From contig JALIRH010000004.1 in assembly GCA_023055505.1 (NCBI GenBank), forward strand, positions 35,965,502 through 36,029,501: a stretch of 64,000 bases of DNA, read 5' to 3'. A program made the translations under genes and the position numbers. The stretch comes from Callipepla californica brunnescens. Lineage: Eukaryota; Chordata; Aves; Galliformes; Odontophoridae. Positions 10,028 to 21,745 of the stretch are shown here, piece after piece; the first letter of the stretch is position 1, and each line of letters begins with the position of its first letter. The notes beneath the pieces were generated by a model. That model did not search any database, had not been told where the DNA came from, and saw only the letters and a list, made by a program, of their open reading frames with translations.

Positions 10028-13000
10028 TAAGATGCCATCAAAGTTCTAATTCTAAAACTGTGCATCAATAGACAAGTTTCTGCACATTCTCAGAAGTTTT
10101 CATGGAATTAAACATTTAACTTACATTACAGTTTGTTCAAAACAGAGATTTCTAGAGTGCTGCCATGCTTAATGCCCAGGCTATGAACTGCATCAAGGGA
10201 TAGAAGTTAGAACATGGTTCACAGCATTGGGCTAAAAATAAATAAATAAATAGAAATCTCTGTAACCATATCAAAACTAGTTCTCTCCATAGTGCTGCAC
10301 TGTTATCAACGCCATTTTAGAGGTAATTTGCCCCTGAAGTTAGAAGATCCCTCTCCTGTGTAATGTTACATAATATATTGAAGCTGAAATAGTATAATAA
10401 GAATCATGTAATTATATGCATATTAAAATATTAGTGTTTCAATAAGTCTTAATTCTCCCTGACCCCCTCCCGTGATCTACAGCTCTAAACCTGTATGCCC
10501 TGACTGCAGCAGTTGATACCCATGACAGGAGTGAGCAAAGAAGACATAAGAAGCCTCAGAATTGCTTATTAAATACATCTATTTGATTAGGCAATCACCT
10601 TCTGAGTCACAGAAATTTGGTAGCTTTATTAGTAGTATAAAAAGAAACATGCTATTTTACTTTTCCTAACTGAAGAATTAGGTGAAACTGGTTCATTGAA
10701 AGACTATAGATGGAAAGAAAAACACATTTACTTTGTGTAATTCATGCACATCATACAGAGGAACATAATTTTCCATGACTGCAGGCTATCTCATTGATAC
10801 TGACAAAAAAATAAGTGTTGACAGGCTGTGTTTTCATGCAAACAATATAAGAGACACAAAACTAACCAGTAGGATAAATTCATGAGTGTTGACATATTGA
10901 CAGTTCCACATGAAGCCAAAAGGTTCCATTGGCTTCCAGAATACTATATAAATAAGCAGATTTCTTATTCCAAATTAATTTGCCCTTCTTTAAAGAAGAC
11001 AGAATGATAAATGATGCTTGTAAGGAGTAGGTTTTTTTCAGTGGTGCTCTGGACAAAAGAAGGGCAATACCATGCTTGAATCACTATTTACAGTTTATAA
11101 ATAACTGACGAATTTAATAGGTAGAAGATAGTTTTCTACAGTGAATTCCTAGCTGAGAGTTCATACATCTTGCTTAAGAAATGGTCCTGAACTAACCTCA
11201 TTTGTTGTTAACTCCAAATTTTCCTTTCTATAGAAACAATTATCAACTTATGTTTTCTCAGTCCTTCTCCTGTTGAACCAGTAAAGGGAAATAGAATTTA
11301 ATGCATTAAAAGCTGATATCTTTAGAGTCTACTGAAAGACCTTCCAGGTTTTTATATGCTTCTGGGTGTCCTTGGATATCTGAATGGTCAAAATGACAGT
11401 ATATATGGTTGACAAGTGTTCCTGAAAGAGAATGACTCAAAATGAATTTGAGAGTTTAGGTATTTCATTAAATAACATTGCCTGAACATACAAATCATAC
11501 AAATGTAACAAAAATAAAAAATTTGGTGCAGAGAACTGACTTATACAATGTCTTTGCATTTCACACATGTATCAGGGAAATGATTTTATTGTTCTTGTTC
11601 TACTAGTGGCTCCTCAGAAGCCCTGATATAGTAATTAGAATATGCTAGCAGTCATGAGTTTCTGAAATTGCTTTATTCAAGTTCTACTGACTCTGTTCTT
11701 ACCTGCTTTCTTTATGTTTAGTTTTCCATTCTGCATTTTCTTCAAAATTTAATATGTGCATTTAATGTAACTTTAGTTCTCTTATCCCTCCATTAGCAAA
11801 TTATGCTTTGGATTCATATTAAGCAATCAAGCAAAGAAAGCAACAAGCAAATAAAGTAGCAAGTAGCTTCACATAATATTAGTTTGATTTATGTTGGTCA
11901 TATAATATCAATCACAATTTTCAAGCAGTTTCTTAAAAATACCATTATAATAACCATTTAGGAAAGATTACTTCACAATAATATAATAATACTTAAAAAG
12001 AAAATAAAGCTGTTGTCTGAATCTCTTCTAGTAATGTAAGATTTTATATTACCTGTGGAGATCAGCAGAGTAAAAAATAAATAAATCATAAACAGCAAGA
12101 TGCTAATGGGGACTTAAGAAAAACGAGGAGCTAATAGGACAAGATAATTCCTTTCACTGCTCACATTAGTATCTACAAATTTGAATCAAACCTGTCTGAT
12201 TACAATAGCTGTCCAACAACATGAAATTGCATCACAAAGTTCCCAGATTAACTCACTTTCTCTCCATGAAATGTATAGTCAGTCCTTTCCCTGAATACTT
12301 TTTGCCAGCCTGCAAAGAATCAGTTTTACAGGCTTGTATCATGTGATGTATGAGTTAAACAAACTCCATCAAAAAATATACTCTACAGTAAACCTACACT
12401 GCATCACCTTACTCTATATAGGATTTATACTGAATCTTTAAGAACCTTTCCTGGAGCCGCATTTGTCGCTAACTGTACTGATCCAGTTCCAAGGAAAAAA
12501 ATTCACTAATGATGATCTCACTTCTGAGTTGTAGTCCAAAGATAAAGGATAAAGTATTAAACATTTGCTCCTTGTCCCCTGTACATTTTTCTATATCCAT
12601 ATTCTTTATGTTGTTTTAGCACTATTGTGATATTTGTTAGATTAATAACATAATAAAGAAAAACAAAAATAATATAATAATCCTGCAGCAAGAGTCAAGA
12701 ATTAAAAAATGGAAAATGTTTCTATAAAGCATTGTATTTCTTCACTGTTTAGCCTAGTCACCTATGTGGCAATAATTATACACTAAAAAATAACCAGATT
12801 ATTACTGAGATTTGTTTTTATACCATTTAACATCTAACTAGGTGTTAAGTCCATAAATTAAGCAATTCTCAGTAGGTTTCAGAACCCAATATATTTTAAC
12901 ACTTAAAATTTTTTGTTTGTTTCATAATTCTTTTCTATTCATCAGCAGTTCCAAACCCAAATTTTCTGAAATAATCACCCAAGCAGACTCAAAATTCATA

Positions 13001-13404
13001 GGAAATAAATTATTATCGAATGATGGGTTGCCTGCACAAGGAAATCTGTCAAAATGTGAAAATGTGTATGCCTATAAGACTTCTATTTTTTCATAAGTGC
13101 AATAGCTGATGTATGAATGTCTGTTGCCTCGACAGTAAGTGCAGACTGAAAGAAAAATAAGAAAAAAAAAGGAAATAGCAGAGTAACAAACGGTTATAAC
13201 AAAAGGATCCAAAGCATATTCATTTATCCTATATGTTCACAAAGAGAAACAGTAAATGTATTTTAAGCTAGATCTCCTATCTTCAACAGAAGAGGGACAA
13301 ATTGCTCAGTGGAAGTTCCTGTGTTTACTCTCTTTCCAACACATTCAGATTAAGTAAACTAACCAGCTTTCTCTTTCTTTTAATGTAACAGTTTCAGACT
13401 AGGA
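10028..13404. other. Long AT-rich unique stretch, no gene seen
   Basis: About 3.4 kb without a recognised exon, RNA gene or interspersed repeat. Short A-rich and AAATAAAT-type runs occur near 10237 and 12074. Confidence 0.5.
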
Positions 13405-13582
13405 CTCTCAGGTACTAAAAGGAGCTGCCCAGGGAGGTGGAAGAGTCACCATCCCTAGACGTGTACAAGAAATGTTTAGAGGTTGCACTGAGGGACAAGG
13501 TTTAGTGGTGAAATATTGGAGAGTTGGACTAGATGAACCTGGAGGTTTTTTCCAGCCCTGGTAATTCCATGACTCTATGACT
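13405..13582 (+). mobile_element. CR1 LINE 3' end
   Basis: The lines GGAGCTGCCCAGGGAGGTGG, AGTCACCATCCCTAGACGTG, GAGGTTGCACTGAGGGACAAG, GTTTAGTGGTGAAATATTGG and GAGTTGGACTAGATGAACC lead to a TTCCATGACTCTATGACT tail. The TTTAGTGGTGAAATATTGG wording marks a different CR1 subfamily from the other copies in this window. It is 5'-truncated with no target duplication, as usual for CR1. Confidence 0.88.
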
Positions 13583-15220
13583 AAAATATTTCCTGTTTTG
13601 TTCTCTGTCTTAGGTTATGATAAAATTCAAACTAAAATACCTCAACTGGTATGTAATGATTATTTTGATTTTTTAATAGTATAAGTAATTCTTATTTTGT
13701 CAAAACAACATATAAGCACTATCTAATCAATGATAAATAGATCAGATCAGATTTCAGTTGACATTTGCATGCCCGGACTATGGCTGCAGGAACAAAAGCA
13801 ATGAAACATTCTTTGTGTTAGTGCATTGACTGTGAACACATAGTTGAATGAGGGCAAGAAAAACGTGATAGCAATATTTTGGCTGAAACAATTCTGAACA
13901 CACAATGCTAGAAGTTAAATAATCTCATACAGGAGAAGTTAATGAATACTGAAAGTGAAGAAGTCCATATGAAGTTTTTTTAATGAAATTTCTTCTCATG
14001 AAGGTTTCTAAGATCCAAAGCTTATTAAATTATTTCGAAAGTATATTTAAAAAATACAGTATATTAGAAATACAACTACTATCATGGAAGGTAGAAATTT
14101 GACAACAGTCCTCTTCCCTGATAAGTTAACATTTTTGCTGTTAAAGAGAACAATTGATAGGATTTCTTTGACTTTATTTTTTGCAAGAGCAGGACATTAG
14201 ATTCAGTAATTCCAGAGTTCCTAGAAATCTTTTCTAATCCAATCCTTCTTTCAGTTGGAACTTGGAAGTATGGGATTTACTTAAAAAAAAAAAAAAGACA
14301 TCAAATGACTAAATATGTAATTTTGACATTTTCTCCAGTTAGATATCATCATAGTATTGCTCTTCTCAACATTCTCCTTAGCATTTTAGTTTTAAATATC
14401 TCAACTGTCTGAATTTCCTTCATCTCCCTTAAAAGATTAATTTGCAGGAAACCAGTTCTTATGATAAGTTGTTTGTGGCTACATCCCTGCCTTTTATCAG
14501 TACAGGAGTCACTGATAAACCCTGTACAATTTGGGGACAACTGGATTCAGAATAAAAGCAATTCTTTGCTGAACATCAGTAACACAGAGAAATAAATTAA
14601 AAATAAAAACCTAGCAATATCACAGTACCACACCACAAGTGAGGTGTCCCATATTCAGAAAACCAAATCTAATTAAATAGAATGAAACAAGAAGATTGTT
14701 TTTTCAATGGTAAATGAATGAATAAATGTAACCACTGTGTGGGAAATAGTTTTCTCTAGGTTTATGCTGGCGGTACTTTGAAGCCAGCTTTACAGTTACA
14801 CTTCCTCTTTATGTAAGCTATGAAACAAAGATAAGATAAAAAAAAAAAATTACCATGACAAAAGTCTATCTAGCGAGGGATAGTAATCACAATTGTTTAA
14901 TTTTTAATTTTATCTCTGACATGACTTTTAGTCATGACTCAGCAGTAACTTCTCAACCTTCTAACTTCTGCTTTTATTCTTGAAACTCAACTATTCTGCC
15001 TTTCCACAATGCTGACGCATGCACTACTTCAGAGAACTGCACAGCAAGCCACACGCCACTGTCACAGTCAGTTATAAGCACACAAACAAAAATAATAATA
15101 TATGAGTGTATGAGGAATTAACCTTGCATCACTGAGAACTACACAATACACAACATTTATGTTTACGTGAAAATAAGGATGTTCTGAACTCTAATGTGCA
15201 GTATTGTAGTTGAGATTTAG
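13583..15220. other. Unique AT-rich sequence, no gene seen
   Basis: Contains an A-run at 14281-14295. Nothing else was recognised. Confidence 0.5.
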
Positions 15221-15280
15221 CACAGAATCACAGAATCAGTCAAAATCACAGACATTGGAAGGGACTTCTGGAAGTTGACA
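15221..15280 (-). mobile_element. CR1 LINE tail fragment, minus strand
   Basis: CACAGAATCACAGAATCAG at 15221 followed by ATTGGAAGGGACTTCTGG is the reverse complement of the CR1 tail. Only about 60 bases are recognisable. Confidence 0.7.
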
Positions 15281-15622
15281 GATCTGTAGTGTTTGAAAAA
15301 TTCTGGGTTATCAGATTTATCAGAATCTGGGCTGGAATCCATTTTGTTAAGAACTTGTGCCATAAAGCACTTTGGAGCCCATGAAGATTAATACATTTAG
15401 CTGTCTTGCAGGAGCCATGGTCTCTGCTAGGCAGCCTTCAGCACCATCTCTTGGCACTTTCTCTAATTCTTTCTGTAATACTTTCTGTAATAATACCTTA
15501 CAAGCACTTCAGCCCTGGCTAATCACTGAGCAATTCTTGGACTTCCTTGCAGTATGAGTTGACAAAGGAGTCAAACCATCTTCCATTTGGAAAGAACAAA
15601 ACAGTTAACACAGTACTGAAAT

Positions 15623-15656
15623 TAAAATAAATAAATAAATAAATAAAAATAAAAAA
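15623..15656. repeat. (AAAT)n microsatellite
   Basis: Tandem AAAT/AAATA units, ending in AAAAATAAAAAA. Confidence 0.9.
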
Positions 15657-18600
15657 GGAAATCTTTTAAGTATGCTATGACTATGCATTACCTTGCTGAG
15701 TAATGTGGATACACACTGCTCTGGGGAATATCAGAGCATCCCTTCGTAAGTTTGTATTTTGTCTCCCTAGTAGTACTCCCCACTCTACCTATCAACCTTA
15801 AAAAATAAAAAAAAAAAAAGAAAAAAAAAGTACTCAAAACTATCTTCTTGACTTTCAAAATAAACAGAGTGAAAGGATAATTGCACATGGATCAGGACTG
15901 AATGTATGTTAACATCTTGGTTTAAAATATTTCTTGGATTTTGTTTTTATTTTTAATTTCTAGCTCTTGAAAAAAAGATTGAAGCGTGTTTCTGGAAATG
16001 AATAATATTTATTTTTGTTGAATTCTCAGTGTTCACTGTGCATTAGCACTGTGTTATTGAAAATGCAACTGCCATGTGTGAAGAAAATAATGTAGTGCTC
16101 AGCAGTGTACTAACAATCCTATTTATTGCCCAAAATTAGAGAAGATAAAAAAATGATAAAATCAAATCCTCCCCTGCATGCTGAAATATTTCATTGATTA
16201 GTGTGACTTGTTTTGAATTTCATATCTCAAACAAGAAAATGGAATGCCTGTACTAGATCCCCTTACTGTACTCTTGTTCACCAAATAAAACATCTTAAAG
16301 TGTTTTAGAAAATCATACATTAGATATTTAGGCAAGGAGTCTAAAATGTAACAGATGATGACAACAGGTTATTGTTCTATGTCAAAACTTTATGAGAAAC
16401 TTTGGAAACATAGTTTCTTCCAGTGAAATAATAATTATATAGGCTTAAAATCATACAGAGCAGAATTGTTAATATCTAATTTATACTTCAGAAACTGCTT
16501 TATATCTGAATGCAAACTACTGTAAGTTTAAGTTTAAAGATTAATGAGTTCTAGCAATGCTCTGTGCATTTCTTATGACACAGAAATCCACGCAAGTTTG
16601 GATTTTATACAGAAATGGTGTGTGAAGAATACCTTTGTTTTTCATGTAAAAAAATCTTCAAGGGAAGAAACTAATGTAACTAAAACACTTTGCAACAGAG
16701 ACAAGATCATAATATGATAATATTAACAAATAAAATAGTTGTCTTTATTAACTTTTTGTGAGTAAAACATTGTGTTCTAAAGTAACACTCTGCTTCTTTG
16801 TTGTTTTAAATCTGCTCTATAGGTGCATATTGCCAGTTTTCTTGGAAATAGAAGCTACTGAAGTATGAAAAAGTGAATCTCTTGAGTGAAATTACTGAGG
16901 TTTCTTTAGTTGAACAAAAACTAATCAAAGGCAGTTTTCCACTGTACCACCTCCATCTGTATGATCATTCACTCTCATTTTCCAATAGAAATTGTATCTA
17001 AAGAAACAAAATTAACAGCAGACTTGACATATGTTCGAAACGCAAAGGTCATAACTACATTAGATGTTAAAATCATTACACTTTTTCCAAGATAGAAGTA
17101 CACCATTGATTTTGATGAAGAAATGCGACTGTTAAGGTGGTTGGTTATGAAAAGATGAAGATCTCTTAAAAAAAGTTTTGAAAACTATATATTTAATAAG
17201 TTACAGAGGCATGTAGGAGTGTATCTAATACAACTAACACATATAATCTAATCTAATACAATCAAACACAACATCAAATCACTGAATCATACTTACGGGC
17301 ATCATACCTATTGCAATTAAAGATAAAAGATGATTATGCACAAAATATATTTTATTTATTTAATCTGTCAAGAGAAGCCTAGTTTTAAATATTCGTGAAA
17401 ATTCGAATTGAGCATGAAACATTTATTACAGTAGTAGTAATAAAGTAGGAATCTTCTAAATCATTTTTATTTTTTTCCCCATTGGTTATTCTGTTGCTGA
17501 GTTATTTCCTTAACTGTGGAGCAGTTTGCTTCATAACATAAAGGAGTCTCTAAAAATATTTGGTATTTCATCTGTGATTTCATCTTCTAATATTTTTACC
17601 AAAGAAATTTACTAACTTTTCACATGTCATAGAAAATAGATCATTTCCCCTGTGCATATTGATTTTTTTTTTCCTAATTTCAAATAGTTAAGGCATCACT
17701 GATGAGCTATATAGATGATTAAAAATATGAAGTAAAAATTAAAATTTTTATGTTTTCCTTAGTTTTCAAATTTATATCTGTCCCATGGTAGACACGTTTA
17801 AACTTTTTAATGATGCTATTTAAAGAAGCATAAAAAGGTGTATATTTTTTTTGTGGAGGAAAGGAAGCACTCAGGTGAAATTATATATGAGCTGGAATAG
17901 AGTAGGGACCTAAATTATGGTTTTATTTTCTCCTTCCAGGATGGAATTTGTTTAATAAGATTTTCCATAAAAGCATTTACTATGTACATAATGATAAAAA
18001 CTTTAAAATCCTTACAATGCTGTTATTCTTTGCATATAAAAACAGGGTCATAAAGAGAGACACCTTTGTTACAAGTAATGTTAGGTGCATTCTAGTCAGC
18101 TCATCTGTGTTACTATGTCAATGAGTATTATGTCTACAGCACTCTGCCCTGGAATAATCATAATTACTGGGATTAAACTGGAAATATTTTTGTTACCAGT
18201 AATTTTAGGATTTGTAAAGTTCAGGAGAAATGCTGGTAGAATTTAACCCTCCAGCAGTACACAAAACAGGCTGGATCACTATGGATTAAGAACATAAAGT
18301 ATTTATCAAAAGAGATATGTTTGTATGTTAAACCTGTTAAAAGGCTGTGGTTAATTTATATGCTGTTAAGGAACACAGGTTTTTATACAGCTGTTATACT
18401 CATCAAGAAAACTCTAATATCATCTGCCACTTACAATACCTGTGAGGGACAAAGGTTTTCATTTAATAGTCTTCCATTCTTTTTTTTTTTTCTCCTGCTA
18501 TTTTAGTGCTATCTGGGATGTAGTGATGGTGATATTTTTTGCAAATTTTAATCCTAATTTTTTTTTAAATACACATCTTCCTTTTTAATAAACACAGATG

Positions 18601-18664
18601 CTTCATAATTCTGTAGCAAATTCAGCACTTCCAAATGCCTATAAGGGATATTTTGGGGTCATTT

Positions 18665-18678
18665 TGTGTGTGTGTGTG
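18665..18678. repeat. (TG)7 microsatellite
   Basis: Uninterrupted TG units, followed shortly after by a long T run. Confidence 0.9.
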
Positions 18679-20253
18679 CTTGTTGTTTGTTTTTTTTTTC
18701 AAAACTTAGGAGTATAAAATTCAATGCTTTGTTATACACTTAATTTTTTGGAAAATGATCATGATTACATACATAAATTACACAATTCCACATCTAAATT
18801 GTAAATGACATTTGAAAAAGTAGTTACTAGAATATCCTGCAACTTCCCAAGACTGATCTCATAAACTTCTACAGCTACTGACCTTAAAAGAATAAAACAG
18901 AATGAAATAGAAAGATGATTGTGTTCTCCGATTTTGAAATTACAAAATTGATATACAGAAGTGTTAACCTGAAGTGCCAGAAAAAAATATACACATTTCA
19001 CTAAGTTCTCCTTAACAACAAATCAAAACTAAAAAGTTGAATATTGAAACCTGTTGGTGGCAAACATCTCAAAGAGGAAAATTAATGAGATGATTATAGT
19101 TGAATAAACAGTCATTTCTGGGTAGTAGTAGCTAAATTTTTTGAGGGCAGCATCTAAGTTCATATCTCTGACAAAAACAGATGTGAAGCCATCCACAATA
19201 AAACATTAGGATAAAAGAATCTCTTACTACAGAGAAAGTTAATAAGACCAAAACCTTCCTATAGCATGGGAGAGAATAAAAAAAAAAAAAGAAAAAGAAA
19301 AGAAAAAGATTCTTAGAGTGGTAATTACCAGAATCAAAATAACTATACTATAGCAAGAAACAATTTCTTTACCATTAACCATGCACTACTTATAAAATAG
19401 GAATTCTGTCTTAAGTGAAAGTCCATTTTCACTCAGCCCCTAGAAAGACTGATGATTGATAACTAGAGCACCAACACCAATATTTTGTTTGGAGTAGTAC
19501 TTCCACAAGGAGCACACATACACCATCTGTGGATGAATCAATCCAACCCATGATGGTGAAAGAACCACATTTATAGATCTTATATAAAAATACATATCAC
19601 AAATAGAGATTTTCAAAGAATCTTAAGTGCCCTGTGGAGAATTTAATAGACGCTTGCAGTTATGGCAGTGGTCTCTGTTAGGCCTCAGAGTTACATTTTC
19701 TCAGAAAAGCACTGAACAAAAAATCTTGTTGATACAGGCAAAATTGTACTGTCACACTTCTGACTATTCCATAAATAAATAAATTTAACCCCTCTGAATC
19801 TTTAATACTGCTACATTATAAGCACTGAATTCATCTAAACAACCCCAGAGAAATCTAACAAACACAGGTCCCTCTGATCAGTTCAATACATAAGAATAAA
19901 AGGAGAGTGTTCGAAGCTTTTTTACCCTTTTTATAACTGAGTCAGCTCCAGAGGAAATGAGTTGTTACATGATTCCAGCTTTATGTGAAAAGAGATAAGT
20001 TGTTGATTGCATCAGTAGTTTTATTTGTCATTTAATCAAAGGAGAAATTAGAAACCAACTTTAATAATTCAGCTGATACCAAATATATTACCTCTCCTTG
20101 ATATAATCACAGAGAAATTCACTTCAAATTAACTCTTTCAAAGGCAAACATCTAGAAATCTGAACAAACATTTTCTTCTTAAAAAAGTTTCTCTAATTTT
20201 CATTCAGACAAGCTGCGTGGGAAGAGATGCCTCATGTTTTAGAGGTCACCTAC

Positions 20254-20377
20254 TCCTGCTGCTTGTTCTGCCCTTAAGTCATAATCTTGTGCCTGTGACT
20301 TCACAATTAGTTTCTGCAGAGCTGATTATAGCTACAAACAAAAGATTATGACTGCAGGTGAGGGATAAGCAGCAGGA
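20254..20377. repeat. Imperfect long inverted repeat (two paired arm segments)
   Basis: TCCTGCTGCTT at 20254-20264 is the exact reverse complement of AAGCAGCAGGA at 20367-20377. Nested inside, GTCATAATCTT at 20278-20288 pairs exactly with AAGATTATGAC at 20342-20352. The spacers between arm segments are 13 and 14 bases and the central loop is 53 bases, so the two halves could fold as one interrupted hairpin. Partial pairing may extend outward. The block is less AT-rich than its surroundings. No TIR-type target duplication was found, so a fold-back transposon cannot be called. A structured RNA or a constrained regulatory element is equally possible. Confidence 0.7.
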
Positions 20378-20974
20378 ACAGATGAGCTCCTGAGGAAAAT
20401 GTTCCACGTTGGTGATTGTATCCTTAGAAACAAAGTGCAGAAAGTAAAAGTTGTACTTGAGTCAGAATAAAATACTTTATATGAGACAGTAGTATCCGTT
20501 TAGCAACTGTTTATTGGTCACATGCATGTAATTATGCTCTAGATAAGTGCTGCTTGATAAAAGCAAGGCAAGGAAAATATTCAATTTATGATACCAAAGT
20601 TCCCAGAACTACATTTCATTTAGATTTGTAAGACCTAGATTGTCTCATTATGTATTACACATACCGCACAATAGATAAGTAGTGCATTTCACAATATCGA
20701 TAAAAGGCACATTCCCTTCACCAAAGCATTTATAATCTAGGTTAAACAAAAATATTCACACTTGTAGGCAAAACTAAAGTACAAGAAGGTATTAAGGTAG
20801 AAAAGAACGAATTAAATGGTAATATAATTGAGTGGGAAGCTAATGTATATGTCTTGAAACTAACAAATTTAGATATCAGCATGAATTATTATCTGTTTAT
20901 TGTCAAAAGAAAAACAAAATTCTATTTCATGTGGACATGCATCCATTGAGAAAAGCCATGTTTTGTGCCCAGAG

Positions 20975-20993
20975 GTGACAGCAGGGGGCTTTG
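20975..20993 (+). promoter_or_regulatory. Candidate CTCF site
   Basis: GTGACAGCAGGGGGCTTTG contains the CAGCAGGGGGC core that resembles the vertebrate CTCF binding motif. This is a match to motif wording only. Occupancy cannot be read from sequence. Confidence 0.35.
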
Positions 20994-21040
20994 GGACTCC
21001 AACATTTGCTTGCTGAATGACTTTAAATAAGTAACTCAAT
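20988..21040 (+). repeat. Possible MIR-like fragment
   Basis: GGGACTCC, then CATTTGCTTGCTGAATGACT and TTAAATAAGTAACTCAATAC resemble the MIR line GACTCC...CACTTGCTAGCTGTGTGACCTTGGGCAAGTCACTTAAC with a gap. Short and diverged. Confidence 0.35.
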
Positions 21041-21679
21041 ACACCCAGATCTCATAAACCATGCTGCGTAATGGAGCACTGCAACCAATTCAACAATAGA
21101 GAGTTTTTAGTCCATCATATGGATACATGTTCTGAATGACAGAAATATCTGTTATAAGTATACTCATGATCAAGTGGGGGTCAGACACTCATCTATTGTA
21201 ACTTTTAGCCCTGGGAATCAGAGCTTCCACTAAAGTAAAAAACAAAGAATTTTCCAAACATTACAAACAAATAAATGGTGAAGATACGTTGTTAAAAGAA
21301 GTATAGCATAAATACCATTTCCTCTTCTGCAGTATCTGCTTTTGGGACAAGAGGTATATTTCAAAGATATTAGAAATGAAATTGTTAGTAATAAATTGAC
21401 ATTTTCCCTAAAAATCATTGTGCAGTGGAAGAAAGAAAGAACCTTTCATGAAATACAAAGTATAAATCTTTCTAAAGCTAAAAACATTCAGCATGTCAAT
21501 ACTGTACTTTGAAAACTGTAGAAGCCTTCATTTTGACTCTGAAGAAACATATCTTCACACAAAATCTTTCCGGCTATGAATATTCCATAAATTATAATTA
21601 AACTTTTTCAATCTTACCTTGATGAAAGAAGCCAAGCAGCTAATACCAAGTCCTTGGTCTCTGAAATTTCCACTTGCCC

Positions 21680-21745
21680 AGAGGATATTCCACTAGGCTT
21701 AGTACTCAGCCCTCTATTGATTCTAATTTCCATAAATGATCTTCT
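21680..21745 (+). mobile_element. Probable CR1 ORF2 fragment
   Basis: GAGGATATTCCACTAGGCTT, AGTACTCAGCCCTCTATTGA, then TTTCCATAAATGATCT match the order of the CR1 reverse-transcriptase segment encoding the [16 protein letters not shown] motif (wording GGCTCAGTACTGGGCCC...TTCAACATCTTCATCAATGA). The downstream 150 bases lose resemblance. The frame is broken. Confidence 0.45.

Larger units (their letters stand above)
15281..20253. other. Long AT-rich unique stretch with simple repeats
   Basis: About 5 kb without a recognised exon, RNA gene or interspersed element. Simple repeats are (AAAT)n at 15623-15656, an A-rich run at 15800-15830, (TG)7 at 18665-18678 and an A-rich run at 19276-19309. Frames of up to 78 codons in it look random. 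Confidence 0.5.
20378..21679. other. Unique sequence with a CTCF-like motif
   Basis: No gene seen. It holds a CTCF-like motif and, just after it, a possible MIR-like fragment, both listed separately. Confidence 0.45.
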
